22,452 nt of DNA from IMCC26256 sp046081705 (lineage in GTDB: Bacteria; Actinomycetota; Acidimicrobiia; IMCC26256), in NCBI GenBank assembly GCA_046081705.1, contig JBJTWK010000098.1:1-22452 (forward strand), in the 5' to 3' direction. Under the pieces are notes generated by a model. It did no database searches. It was not told the origin of the DNA and saw only the letters and a list, made by a program, of their open reading frames with translations. A program made the position numbers and the translations under genes. The stretch's first letter is position 1. Each line of letters begins with the position of its first letter. This document shows positions 5,636 to 13,512 of this stretch, piece by piece.

Positions 5636-8347
5636 TTGGCGACGAAGAAGATCAGGGTCTACGAACTCGCACGTGAGCTGGGCGTGGAGAACCACGTCGT
5701 GCTCGAACTCGCCGAGGAACTCAAGATCGGCGTCAAGAGCCACTCGTCGAGCATCGACGACCCGTCCGCGGACCGCGTCCGCCGCAAGGCCGACGAGCTC
5801 GGCCTCCGCCGCGAGCCGATCGTGGAGGAGCCGAAGCCCGAGCCGAAGCCCAAGGCGAAGACCGGCGCGAAGCCCGAGGCCGCGCCCGAGGCACCCGCGG
5901 TGCCCGAGGCACCGGTCGAACCCGCGCCCGCCCCCGTCCGTTCGTCGCGCGTCGTGCGCTCGACCGGTGTCGTGACCGCGGCGACCCCGCCGCCCGCCGC
6001 CCCGGCGCGTCCGGCGGCCGAGGCCCCCGCCCCCGCCCCTGAGGCACCGACGACCCCGGCCGCGCCCGAGGCGCCCGCGGCGGAGGCCCCCGCCCCGCCG
6101 ACGTCGGCGACCGGCAAGGCGATCCCGCCGCCGCCCGGTCCGATGCGTTCGATCTCCGGCAAGCCGATCCCGCCGCCCCCGGGCGGACGCCGCATCCCGC
6201 CGCCGCCCGGTCAGGGTCGGCCCGCGGGTGGTGGCGCGCCCGGCGGGTACCGCGGCGGCGCCGGCGGTGCCGGTCGTCCGACCGGCGGTGGAGCGCCCGG
6301 CGGTGGCGCGCCCGGCGGTGGCGCACTCGGCGGGTACCGCGGTGGTCCGGGCGGTCCCGGTGGCCCGGGTGGTCCCGGTGGCGGACGCGGTGGTCCCGGC
6401 GGTGGTGGTCCCGGTGGGTTCGGCGGTCGCGGGCGGCCGGGTGGTGGTCCGGGTCAGCGACCCCGGCGCAAGAAGAAGCGTCGTCGTGGGCTCGAGGATC
6501 TCGGCCCGGCGACGGCACCCACGCTCACGCCGAGCGATGCGCCCGTCCCCGAGGGCGAGATCGTGGTGCCCCGCGGCATCACCATCCAGGAGCTCGCCCC
6601 GAAGCTCAACCGCACGAGCGCGGACCTCGTCCGCCTGCTCTTCGACGCGGGCGAGATGGTCACCGGCACGCAGTCCCTCGCCGACGAGATTGTCGAGCTC
6701 ATCGCCGAGCACCTCGGCGCCGAGGTGCTCCTCGTGGAGCCGGGCCAGGAGGCCGAGCGCGAACTGCAGGAGCTCTTCGCCGACGACGACGAGGACGAGG
6801 ACGCGATCCTGCCCGTGCGGGCGCCGGTCGTGACCGTCATGGGCCACGTCGACCACGGCAAGACGACCCTGCTCGACCGCATCCGGTCCGCGAACGTCGT
6901 CGCCGGTGAGGCGGGCGGCATCACCCAGCACATCGGTGCGTACCAGGCGATGCACGGCGATCGGCCGATCACGTTCATCGACACCCCGGGTCACGAGGCG
7001 TTCACCGCGATGCGCAAGCGCGGCGCGCAGGCGACCGACGTCGCCGTGCTCGTCGTCGCCGCGGACGACGGCGTCATGCCCCAGACCATCGAGGCGATCA
7101 ACCACGCCAAGGCGGCCGAGGTGCCCATCGTCGTCGCGATCACGAAGGTCGATCGTGAGGACGCCGACACCACCCGGGTGCGCCAGCAGCTCGTCGAGCA
7201 GGAGCTCGTGCCCGAGGAGTGGGGTGGCGACACGATCATCAACGAGGTCGCGGCACCGACCGGCCAGGGCGTCGACGAACTGCTCGAGTCGATCGTGCTC
7301 GTGTCGGACCTCTACGACCCGCCGCTCGGGGCCAACCCCGACGTGCCGGCGCGGGCGTTCGTGCTCGAGTCGAACCTCGACCCCGGTCGCGGCCCGGTCG
7401 TGACCGCGCTCATCGAGCGTGGCACCCTCCGCGTGGGCGACCCCATCGTCGCCGGCGGCGGCTGGGGCAAGGTCCGCGCGATGTTCGACGACCAGGGCCG
7501 CAACGTGGCCGAGGCCGGTCCCTCGACCCCGGTCGAGGTCCTCGGACTCGACGACGTCCCGCTCGCCGGCGACGAACTCCGCGTGGCCCCGAACGACAAG
7601 GTCGCCCGCACCGTCGCCGAGGCCCGGGCCCGGCGTCGTCGGGCGGCGAACATGGTCCACCCGACCGTGCTCGCCGGCGGCGCCCGCCTCGAGGACATCT
7701 TCGCGATGGTCCAGCGGGGCGAGGTCGCGACGCTCAACCTCGTCCTCAAGGCCGACGTGCAGGGTTCCCTCGAGGCCCTCACCGACGCGCTCCGCAAGCT
7801 CGACCAGGAGCACGAGGAGGTCCGCCTCTCGTTCGTGCACCGTGCGGTCGGCGGCATCACCGAGTCGGATATCAACCTCGCGGCGGTGGCCAACGCGAGC
7901 GTCATCGGCTTCAACGTGCGGCCGGACCGCAAGGCCCGTGAACTCGCCGAGGCCGAGCGGGTGGAGATGCGTCTCTACGAGGTGATCTACCAGATCCTCG
8001 ACGACGTCAACAACGCACTGCTCGGTCTGCTCAAGCCCGAGTTCGAGGAGGTCGTCACCGGCGAGGCCGAGGTGCGCGAGATCTTCTCGGTGCCCCGCGT
8101 CGGGAAGATCGCGGGTTGCTACGTGCGCAGCGGCGTCATCACGCGCGGCTCGCAGGTCCGCTTCCTCCGCGAGGGCACAATCATCTGGAAGGGCTCCATC
8201 GCCTCGCTGCGCCGCTTCAAGGAGGATGCGCGCGACGTCCGCGAGGGCTTCGAGTGCGGTATCGGCCTCGAGAACTTCCAGGACCTCAAGCCGGGCGACG
8301 TCATCGAGACCTTCGAGCTCAAGGAGATCGCCCGCACGTCCTCGTGA
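5636..8347 (+). CDS. infB: Translation initiation factor IF-2
   Basis: GTPase that delivers initiator tRNA to the 30S subunit and promotes subunit joining; 903 residues. An IF2_N domain occupies about 1-52. Then come an Ala/Pro/Glu-rich linker (about 60-160), three IPPPPG repeats (163, 178, 187), a Gly-rich segment (about 190-275) and a basic KKKRRRG patch. A second IF2_N-like domain lies at about 310-370. In the G domain, G1 is GHVDHGKT (403-410), G3 is DTPGHE (449-454), and G4 reads TKVD (503-506) instead of the usual NKxD. The C-terminal beta-barrel and initiator-tRNA-binding domains complete it. The start is TTG at 5636 with GAGGA just upstream, 6 nt after the ylxR stop. The long Gly-rich linker is also known from other actinobacterial IF2. 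Confidence 0.97.
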   Translation: MATKKIRVYELARELGVENHVVLELAEELKIGVKSHSSSIDDPSADRVRRKADELGLRREPIVEEPKPEPKPKAKTGAKPEAAPEAPAVPEAPVEPAPAPVRSSRVVRSTGVVTAATPPPAAPARPAAEAPAPAPEAPTTPAAPEAPAAEAPAPPTSATGKAIPPPPGPMRSISGKPIPPPPGGRRIPPPPGQGRPAGGGAPGGYRGGAGGAGRPTGGGAPGGGAPGGGALGGYRGGPGGPGGPGGPGGGRGGPGGGGPGGFGGRGRPGGGPGQRPRRKKKRRRGLEDLGPATAPTLTPSDAPVPEGEIVVPRGITIQELAPKLNRTSADLVRLLFDAGEMVTGTQSLADEIVELIAEHLGAEVLLVEPGQEAERELQELFADDDEDEDAILPVRAPVVTVMGHVDHGKTTLLDRIRSANVVAGEAGGITQHIGAYQAMHGDRPITFIDTPGHEAFTAMRKRGAQATDVAVLVVAADDGVMPQTIEAINHAKAAEVPIVVAITKVDREDADTTRVRQQLVEQELVPEEWGGDTIINEVAAPTGQGVDELLESIVLVSDLYDPPLGANPDVPARAFVLESNLDPGRGPVVTALIERGTLRVGDPIVAGGGWGKVRAMFDDQGRNVAEAGPSTPVEVLGLDDVPLAGDELRVAPNDKVARTVAEARARRRRAANMVHPTVLAGGARLEDIFAMVQRGEVATLNLVLKADVQGSLEALTDALRKLDQEHEEVRLSFVHRAVGGITESDINLAAVANASVIGFNVRPDRKARELAEAERVEMRLYEVIYQILDDVNNALLGLLKPEFEEVVTGEAEVREIFSVPRVGKIAGCYVRSGVITRGSQVRFLREGTIIWKGSIASLRRFKEDARDVREGFECGIGLENFQDLKPGDVIETFELKEIARTSS
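6225..6462 (+). repeat. Low-complexity GGT/GGC/CCC-rich tandem repeat within infB
   Basis: Imperfect tandem units such as GGTGGCGCGCCCGGC and GGTCCCGGTGGCCCG encode the Gly/Pro-rich linker of IF2. The reading frame stays open across it. Such repeats are prone to length change by slippage, so linker length may vary among strains. Confidence 0.7.
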
Positions 8348-8375
8348 CGCGCGTCGATCGGGAGGTGGTCGGGCC

Positions 8376-8786
8376 GTGAGTGGACGCAATACGCCGCGTC
8401 AGTACCCGCGGTCGGCCCGCGTCAACGAGGTCGTCCAGCAGGTGCTCGCCGACGAGGTGGAGCGCCTCTCGGACCCGCGCCTCGGGTTCGTGACGATCAC
8501 CGGCGTCGACGTGTCGGCCGACCTGCGCCACGCCGACGTCTTCTACACGGTGATGGGCGGCGACGATCAGCACGCCGAGACCGCAGCCGGTCTGACGGCC
8601 GCGAAGTCGCACCTGCGCAGCGCGCTCGGGCGCCAGGTGCGCATGAAGTACCTGCCCGACCTCCACTTCCGGGAGGACCCGGTCCTCGAGCAGGGTCTGC
8701 GCATCGAGGCGATCCTGCGGGAGATCCACGAGCACGACGACCCCGCCCCGGACCCCGACGCCGCAGGACCCGGATCCGACGCATGA
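8376..8786 (+). CDS. rbfA: 30S ribosome-binding factor RbfA
   Basis: Cold-adaptation and 30S maturation factor of 136 residues with a single type II KH-like fold. The characteristic opening RSARVNEVVQQVLADEVERL is followed by DPRLGFVTITGVDVSADLRHADVFYTV, and then by KSHLRSALGRQVRMKYLPDLHF with the conserved RxxPxLxF-type end of the fold. An acidic Asp/Pro tail finishes the protein. The GTG at 8376 has GGAGG at 8361-8365 with a 10-nt gap. The gene lies 28 nt after infB, and its stop overlaps the next start as ATGA, so it is translationally coupled to the DHH gene. Confidence 0.94.
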   Translation: MSGRNTPRQYPRSARVNEVVQQVLADEVERLSDPRLGFVTITGVDVSADLRHADVFYTVMGGDDQHAETAAGLTAAKSHLRSALGRQVRMKYLPDLHFREDPVLEQGLRIEAILREIHEHDDPAPDPDAAGPGSDA

Positions 8787-9751
8787 CCGCAGGGCTCGAC
8801 GACGCGCTCGCCCGGGCCGCTGCGGTCATCGCGGCGGCCCCGGAGGTCGCCCTCGCGTGCCACGTGACGCCCGACGGCGACGCGCTCGGTTCGATGCTCG
8901 CCCTCCACCTCGCGCTGCGCGCCGCGGGGCGTCGTTCGGTCGCGTCGTTCCCGGAGCCCTTCGTCGTCGCCGACCACTACCGGGGTCTCGTCGGCCTCGA
9001 CACCCTCACGGACCCTGCGGCCTTCCCGCGGGAGCCGGCGGTGATGGTCACGTTCGACGCGGGTTCGATCGACCGTCTCGGCGGTCTGGCCGGTTCGGCC
9101 GCCGCCGCGGCGGAACTCATCGTGATCGACCACCACGTGTCGAACACCCGGTTCGGCACGATCAACGTCATCGATCCGGCCGCGGCGGCCAGCGGGGTCG
9201 TGGTGCGTCGCCTGCTCGACGCGCTCGACCTGCCGCTCGACCACGGGGTGGCGACCGATCTGTACGCGGCGCTGATCTGCGACACCGGACGGTTCCAGTA
9301 CGAGTCGACGACGCCGGAGGTCTTCGGCCTCGCCGGGGAGCTCGCGGCGTTCGACCTCGAGATCCCGACGTTGAGTCGCAGCCTCTTCGAGGAGCACCGG
9401 TTCCCGTACCTCAAGCTCATGGGCGAGGCCGTCGAGCGGATGGTGCTCGAGCGTGAGCACGGGCTCGTCTGGACCGTCGTGTCCCAGGACATGCTCGCCC
9501 GGCACGGCTGCACGATGGACGAGGCCGAGGGCCTCATCGACATCGTGCGCCGCACCCGTGAGGCCGGAGTGGCGTGCGTCCTCAAGGAGGACGACGACGG
9601 CACGGTGAAGGTGAGCCTGCGCTCGGTCGGCGAGGTCGACGTGTGTGCGATCGCGACCGCCAACGGTGGGGGCGGCCACCGGTTCGCGGCCGGCTTCACG
9701 AGCCGGGACGACCTCGACGCCACGCTCGCGCGCATCCGGGCCGCGCTCTGA
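8783..9751 (+). CDS. nrnA: DHH/DHHA1 phosphoesterase, NrnA-type oligoribonuclease/pAp phosphatase
   Basis: Cytoplasmic Mn-dependent phosphoesterase of 322 residues. Family members degrade nano-RNA and 3'-phosphoadenosine 5'-phosphate, and some cleave cyclic-dinucleotide products. Metal-binding motifs are in order: H27-D31-D33 in HVTPDGD, D92 in TFDAG, the DHH triad at 116-118 and D167 in CDTGRF. The C-terminal DHHA1 domain has the substrate loop GGGGHRFAAG (295-304). The ATG overlaps the rbfA stop by 4 nt. In this cluster it would complete RNA turnover together with PNPase and RNase J, which are encoded downstream. Which substrate is preferred cannot be told from sequence. Confidence 0.9.
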   Translation: MTAGLDDALARAAAVIAAAPEVALACHVTPDGDALGSMLALHLALRAAGRRSVASFPEPFVVADHYRGLVGLDTLTDPAAFPREPAVMVTFDAGSIDRLGGLAGSAAAAAELIVIDHHVSNTRFGTINVIDPAAAASGVVVRRLLDALDLPLDHGVATDLYAALICDTGRFQYESTTPEVFGLAGELAAFDLEIPTLSRSLFEEHRFPYLKLMGEAVERMVLEREHGLVWTVVSQDMLARHGCTMDEAEGLIDIVRRTREAGVACVLKEDDDGTVKVSLRSVGEVDVCAIATANGGGGHRFAAGFTSRDDLDATLARIRAAL

Positions 9752-9759
9752 GGCTCGCC

Positions 9760-9765
9760 TAGCCT
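9760..9765 (+). promoter_or_regulatory. Putative -10 element of a truB-ribF promoter
   Basis: TAGCCT followed by C, with 9 nt to the truB ATG. The stretch TCGACACGATG around the start is identical to that at the RNase J start. Transcription would begin within a few bases of the ATG, so the mRNA is leaderless or nearly so. There is no Shine-Dalgarno. Read-through from the DHH gene is also possible. Confidence 0.55.
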
Positions 9766-9774
9766 CTCGACACG

Positions 9775-10707
9775 ATGGGCCGACGGACGGACGCGAGCAT
9801 GGTGGACGGGCTCGCCGTGGTGGACAAGCCCGCGGGCTGGACCTCCCACGACGTCGTCGCCAAGCTGCGCGGTGCCTACGGCCAGCGGCGGATCGGGCAC
9901 GCGGGCACCCTCGACCCGGACGCGACCGGTGTGCTCCTCGTCGGACTGGGTCGGGCGACCCGCCTGCTCCGCTTCCTCCAGGAGGCGGGCAAGGCCTACG
10001 ACGGGGTCGTGGCGTTCGGGGTGGCCACCGACACGCTCGACGCGGCGGGCACGGTGCTCGAGCGGTCGCCCCTGCCGGTGACGCGCGACGAGGTCGAGGT
10101 TGCGGCGCGCCGGTTCGTGGGCGACATCCTCCAGGTCCCACCGATGGTGTCGGCGCTCAAGGTCGGCGGCCGTCGCCTCCACGAACTCGCCCGCGAGGGG
10201 GTCGAGGTCGAGCGCGCACCCCGGCCGGTGCACATCGGATCGCTCGAGGTGACGGCGTTCGAGCCCGGGCCGTTCCCCACCGCCTCGATCTCGGTCGCGT
10301 GCTCGAGCGGCACCTACATCCGGACGCTCGCCGCTGACCTCGGCGCGGCGCTCGGTGGGTGCGCGCACCTCGCATCGCTGCGGCGCACCCGGGTCGGCTC
10401 GTTCGCCCTCGCCGAGGCCCACCCGCTGGAGTCGGTCCTCGCCGATCCGCTGGCGTGCACCGTCGGTCTCCCCGAGATGGTCCGTGACCTCGACGCCGTC
10501 ACGGTCGACGCTGCGACCGCGACCGGGGTGCTCCACGGCGCGGTGTTCCCGCCGACTGCCCTCGGGGTCGGGGAGGGCAGCGGGCCGTTCGCGGTGCTGG
10601 CCGAGGGTGAGCTGCTCGCCGTCTACGAACGTCGGGGCGCCGGCCTCAAGCCCGCGGTCGTCGTCGCCCGGCCCGACGCGCCGGATGCCGCGGAGGCCGC
10701 GGGATGA
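9775..10707 (+). CDS. truB: tRNA pseudouridine(55) synthase TruB
   Basis: Isomerises U55 in the T-loop of tRNA; 310 residues. The catalytic motif GHAGTLDPDATGVL holds the nucleophilic Asp at residue 47. Other marks are VDKPAGWTSHDVV (16-28), PPMVSALKVGGRRLHELAREG and SSGTYIRTLAADLG. A C-terminal TruB_C/PUA-like domain ends the protein. The ATG at 9775 is preferred over M9 because a TAGCCTC promoter element sits 9 nt upstream. The stop overlaps the ribF start as ATGA. TruB next to RibF is a widely conserved pair. Confidence 0.96.
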   Translation: MGRRTDASMVDGLAVVDKPAGWTSHDVVAKLRGAYGQRRIGHAGTLDPDATGVLLVGLGRATRLLRFLQEAGKAYDGVVAFGVATDTLDAAGTVLERSPLPVTRDEVEVAARRFVGDILQVPPMVSALKVGGRRLHELAREGVEVERAPRPVHIGSLEVTAFEPGPFPTASISVACSSGTYIRTLAADLGAALGGCAHLASLRRTRVGSFALAEAHPLESVLADPLACTVGLPEMVRDLDAVTVDAATATGVLHGAVFPPTALGVGEGSGPFAVLAEGELLAVYERRGAGLKPAVVVARPDAPDAAEAAG

Positions 10708-11657
10708 CGCGCGTCGTGCGGGAGCGGGAGACCCCCGGTGCGTGGTCGCAGGGCAGCGTCGTCACGATCGGCGCGTTCGACGGGGTGCACCGGGGCCACC
10801 GTCGGGTCCTGCAGCTCGTGCGGGAACTCGCCGACGCCCGCGGCCTCGACGCGGTCTGCGTGACGTTCGACCAGCATCCGGCCCGCGTGGTCCGACCCGA
10901 CTCGGCACCGCTCCTGCTCACCGGATCCGCGCACAAGGTCGAACTGCTCGCCGGCACCGACCTCGTGGACCTCGTCGCCGTGCTGCGGTTCGACGAGGAC
11001 CGGGCGGGGGAGACCGCCGAGGAGTTCGTGCGCGAGGTGCTCGTCGACCGCCTCGCCGCCCGCATGGTGGTCGTGGGCGCGGACTTCCACTTCGGTCGGG
11101 CTCGGGGTGGCGACGTCGCGATGCTCGACGCCGTCGGCGCGGACCTCGGCTTCGAGGTGCTCGGCCTCGGGCTCGTCGCGCCGCCGGACGACGAGCTCCA
11201 CGAGGCCTACTCCTCGACCCGCATCCGACGCCTGCTCGCGGCCGGCGACGTGGCGTCGGCCGCCGCCATGCTCGGTCGTCCGCACGAGGTGCGCGGGGTG
11301 GTGGGGCACGGCGACCGACGGGGGCGCGAACTCGGGTTCCCGACCGCCAACGTGCTCGTCGACGACGAGATCCAGCTGCCCGCCGACGGCATCTACGCAG
11401 GCACGCTCCGGGGCCCCGACGGGGTCGATCGACCCGCAGCGATGAGCCTCGGCCGCCGACCGACCTTCTACACCGATCAGGGCTACTCACTGCTCGAGGT
11501 GCACCTGCTCGACTTCGAGGGCGACCTCTACGACGCGCCGGTCGCAGTCCGGTTCATCGAACGCCTGCGGGGCGAGGAGCGCTTCGACTCCATCGACGCC
11601 CTCGTCGCCCAGATGACCCGCGATTGCGACCGGGCGCGGGAGATCCTCGGCGCCTGA
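10704..11657 (+). CDS. ribF: Bifunctional riboflavin kinase/FAD synthetase
   Basis: Converts riboflavin to FMN and then to FAD; 317 residues. The N-terminal FMN adenylyltransferase domain has GAFDGVHRGH (23-32), VGADFHFGRARGG (124-136) and SSTRIR (170-175). The C-terminal riboflavin kinase domain has GRELGFPTANV (207-217), a DGIYAG motif, SLGRRPTF and LEVHLLDFEGDLY, whose Glu at 265 is the expected catalytic base. The start overlaps the truB stop by 4 nt. The stop lies only 14 nt from the stop of the convergent GH1-like gene, and no terminator hairpin was found between them. Confidence 0.96.
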   Translation: MTRVVRERETPGAWSQGSVVTIGAFDGVHRGHRRVLQLVRELADARGLDAVCVTFDQHPARVVRPDSAPLLLTGSAHKVELLAGTDLVDLVAVLRFDEDRAGETAEEFVREVLVDRLAARMVVVGADFHFGRARGGDVAMLDAVGADLGFEVLGLGLVAPPDDELHEAYSSTRIRRLLAAGDVASAAAMLGRPHEVRGVVGHGDRRGRELGFPTANVLVDDEIQLPADGIYAGTLRGPDGVDRPAAMSLGRRPTFYTDQGYSLLEVHLLDFEGDLYDAPVAVRFIERLRGEERFDSIDALVAQMTRDCDRAREILGA

Positions 11658-11671
11658 CGGTTCGGGTCGGA

Positions 11672-12859
11672 TCAGGCTCGCGCCCACCGAGCCGCGAGCG
11701 CAGCGAACGCGGAGGCCGACGGGCGGGCCTCACGGTCCTGGGTGAACAGGCCCACGGGCGTGATCTCGCCGATCGGCACGGTGAGCGCGGTGTGCCAGTC
11801 GAACTGGTCACCCCGGCTGTACCAGCAGATGCCGCGGTTCGGGATCCCGGTGGCCCGCAACTCCTCGACGACAGCCGCGATCGCGTCGAGCCAGGGCACC
11901 TGCAGGTCGGCGTCGTAGCCGAGGTTCGAGGTCTCGGCGATCCAGTGGTCGAGGCCGTAGCGCGCGTGCCACCGCCGGGCCTCGTCGGCGTAGGTCGCGG
12001 CCACGGTCGCCGGGTCGGGGAGCGCAGGGCCGAACGCGCCGTGCCGCTTGAGCGCCGCCGGGTACACGTCGTGGCCGGCGACCACGTGGTGAGCGTCCCG
12101 CACGGCCAGGGCGTCGATGCGCGCGATCTGGCGCGCATCGATCCGGTCGGCGATCGCCGCGCCCGCCCCACGCGGCGCGTGGCCAAGGTGGAGGTCCCAC
12201 ACGAGCCAGTCATCCTCGCGCGCCGTCTCGGCGGCGTCGGGCGGTGCACCGGCGGCGACGAGGTGACAGGCGAACCCCTCGGACCCGATCCACCAGCCGT
12301 CGCGGTCCGCCCGGATGCGCGCGACGGCGCCGAGGTTCGCCTCGACGACGTTGGCGAGCGCAGTCGCGTACGCGTCGTCGCCGGTGGTCCGATCGTTCCA
12401 GAGCCCGAACCGCGCCGACATGAGGGCGTGGATCCCGGGTTCGTTCACCGGGGTGAACCACGCGACCTGTGGGTACCGGGCGAGGAACGCATCGACGTAC
12501 CGCCAGAAGGCGGGGACGAATGCGGGATCGACGAACCCCGGCAGGTGGTCCGGAAGGCCGAAGTGGAGCAGATCGACGATCGGTTCGAGTCCGAGAGTGT
12601 CGCAGACGCCGAGCATGCGGTCCCAGAGCGACCAGTCGTAGGTCCCCGGCTCGGGTTCGGCGAGCCGCCAGGGCATCCCGTGGCGCACGACCCGTACGCC
12701 GAGGCCGGCGACGTCGCCGAGGTCGGTCTCCATGCGGTCGAGGTGACCGGACCGGGCGTACTCGTCGACCCGGTGGTCCCGGCCCTCGTGGGCGACGACG
12801 GGGTCGGACCCCTCCTCGCCGACCGCGACGAGCAGGTCCGGGAAGTCGCCGACGGTCAT
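11672..12859 (-). CDS. Glycoside hydrolase family 1-like protein
   Basis: Predicted soluble (beta/alpha)8 hydrolase of 395 residues, shorter than classical GH1 beta-glucosidases (about 450-480). Near the N-terminus it has AVGEEGSDP and RHGMPWRLAEPEPGTYDW, typical of the clan A barrel. The acid/base Glu sits in TPVNEP (E140) and the likely nucleophile in WIAETSN (E309); in GH1 this strand normally reads TENG. It resembles the GH1-like half of proteins fused to RmlD-type reductases, but no reductase domain is present here. No signal peptide is visible. The ATG at 12859 has GAGG 9 nt upstream; an ATG at 12868 is the alternative start. It lies on the opposite strand inside the otherwise conserved ribF-rpsO order, suggesting insertion. 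The substrate is unknown. Confidence 0.78.
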   Translation of the reverse strand: MTVGDFPDLLVAVGEEGSDPVVAHEGRDHRVDEYARSGHLDRMETDLGDVAGLGVRVVRHGMPWRLAEPEPGTYDWSLWDRMLGVCDTLGLEPIVDLLHFGLPDHLPGFVDPAFVPAFWRYVDAFLARYPQVAWFTPVNEPGIHALMSARFGLWNDRTTGDDAYATALANVVEANLGAVARIRADRDGWWIGSEGFACHLVAAGAPPDAAETAREDDWLVWDLHLGHAPRGAGAAIADRIDARQIARIDALAVRDAHHVVAGHDVYPAALKRHGAFGPALPDPATVAATYADEARRWHARYGLDHWIAETSNLGYDADLQVPWLDAIAAVVEELRATGIPNRGICWYSRGDQFDWHTALTVPIGEITPVGLFTQDREARPSASAFAALAARWARA

Positions 12860-12945
12860 GTGCGGCATCCTCGCACGCAGGGTGACGCCGGCCCCGGGGG
12901 CCCGGGCCCGACCGGGTCGAGGGGCGCCCGGCGGGGCCGTGGTGC

Positions 12946-12951
12946 TACCCT
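12946..12951 (+). promoter_or_regulatory. Putative -10 element of the rpsO-pnp promoter
   Basis: TACCCT followed by C, the same word as before RNase J. A start near 12958 would give a leader of about 95 nt before rpsO. No -35 hexamer is evident. Confidence 0.5.
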
Positions 12952-12957
12952 CTCCCG

Positions 12958-13053
12958 GTTCCCCGCACCGTCGGGGGACGTCCGATCCACCGGATCCGAC
13001 CGGGCACCCCGCCCGACCCGGGTCCCGCCGACGAGAGATCAGCACCGAAGCGC
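12958..13053 (+). promoter_or_regulatory. Structured 5' leader of rpsO, possible S15 control region
   Basis: Three short hairpins can be drawn. TTCCCCG (12959-12965) pairs with CGGGGGA (12972-12978), including one G-U pair. GATCC (12984-12988) pairs with GGATC (12992-12996). CGGGC (13001-13005) pairs with GCCCG (13011-13015). S15 represses its own mRNA in several bacteria through unrelated structures, so a leader of this length is a natural place for such control. In this base composition short stems are common, and no known S15 leader class was recognised. Confidence 0.35.
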
Positions 13054-13311
13054 ATGCCGAACAAGACCGCAACGATCACCGAGCACCGCCTCCACGAGTC
13101 CGACACGGGCTCCCCGGAGGTGCAGGTGGCGATCCTCACGGAGCGCATCAACCACCTCACGGAGCACCTGAAGGTCCACAAGAAGGACCATCACTCCCGC
13201 CGTGGGCTGCTCATGCTCGTCGGTCGCCGTCGTCGCCTCCTGGACTACCTGAAGCGCAACGACGTCGAGCGCTACCGAGCGCTCATCGCGAAGCTCGGCC
13301 TCCGTCGGTAA
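13054..13311 (+). CDS. rpsO: 30S ribosomal protein S15
   Basis: Primary 16S rRNA-binding protein of the 30S platform that also contacts 23S rRNA in a bridge. The 85 residues are near the standard length of 88-89. Recognisable segments are HESDTGSPEVQVAILTERI, LTEHLKVHKKDHHSRRGLL, and LVGRRRRLLDYLKRNDVERYRALIAKLGLRR; the last two contain the rRNA-contacting His, Asp and Arg residues. The ATG at 13054 has only a weak purine stretch upstream. It is followed by a GC-rich hairpin and then pnp, the classical rpsO-pnp pair. Confidence 0.97.
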   Translation: MPNKTATITEHRLHESDTGSPEVQVAILTERINHLTEHLKVHKKDHHSRRGLLMLVGRRRRLLDYLKRNDVERYRALIAKLGLRR

Positions 13312-13323
13312 CGACGGGCACCC

Positions 13324-13347
13324 CGGGAGCGGCCTCGGCCGCTCCCG
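13324..13347 (+). terminator. Strong hairpin after rpsO (no U-tract)
   Basis: CGGGAGCGGCC (13324-13334) and GGCCGCTCCCG (13337-13347) are perfect complements, so the tip folds as a CTCG loop on a roughly 10-bp stem. It is followed by TTCCACATCC rather than a U run, so it is probably a leaky terminator, an RNase processing site or a 3'-end stabiliser between rpsO and pnp. It has the same architecture as the hairpin at 20530-20555. Confidence 0.6.
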
Positions 13348-13351
13348 TTCC

Positions 13352-13505
13352 ACATCCGCACCCGAACGTCGGAGGCGGATGTCCATCCGGCGAGGTGTCG
13401 GATGGGGGTTGTCAGTGGCCAGGGTTCGACCACCGGTGTTCACCGGGAGCGAGCGAACCGTGACCACTGGGAACCGCCACCCTCCTCGCCACGACACGAG
13501 AGGAG
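13352..13505 (+). promoter_or_regulatory. Four-hairpin pnp leader with a masked ribosome binding site
   Basis: Consecutive stems can be read directly. P1 pairs 13352-13359 with 13375-13382 (ACATCCGC/GCGGATGT, 8 bp). P2 pairs 13383-13389 with 13399-13405 (CCATCCG/CGGATGG, 7 bp). P3 is a long three-tier hairpin: 13413-13418 with 13464-13469, 13423-13428 with 13454-13459, and 13433-13438 with 13441-13446, each 6 bp. P4 pairs CTCCTC (13482-13487) with GAGGAG (13500-13505), covering the pnp Shine-Dalgarno. CGGATG at 13376-13381 can also compete for CATCCG of P2. E. coli pnp is autoregulated through RNase III cleavage of a leader hairpin at the same gene junction. A similar role here is inference. 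Confidence 0.6.
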
Positions 13506-13512
13506 CGCGTTC

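Noticed and set aside
6225..6462. CRISPR-like or minisatellite array in infB
   Set aside because: Repeats are in-frame, imperfect and encode the Gly/Pro-rich IF2 linker; there are no spacers and no cas genes.
4502..8389. 1295-codon open frame on the minus strand opposite nusA-infB
   Set aside because: Antisense shadow produced by GC-biased third codon positions. It has no family motifs, and the plus strand carries clear nusA, ylxR and infB.
10355..13171. 938-codon plus-strand frame spanning truB, ribF and the antisense of the GH1-like gene
   Set aside because: Crosses several real genes in the wrong frame and shows only Arg/Pro/Gly-rich sequence without domains.
13413..13469. The GGTTCGACC stretch in the pnp leader as a tRNA T-loop
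   Set aside because: It resembles a T-arm word, but no acceptor, D or anticodon arms surround it; the bases fit the nested P3 hairpin instead.
13402..13512. Upstream ATG extending PNPase by 37 residues
   Set aside because: The extension is encoded inside leader hairpins and is unlike PNPase N-termini; AGGAG is positioned for 13513.
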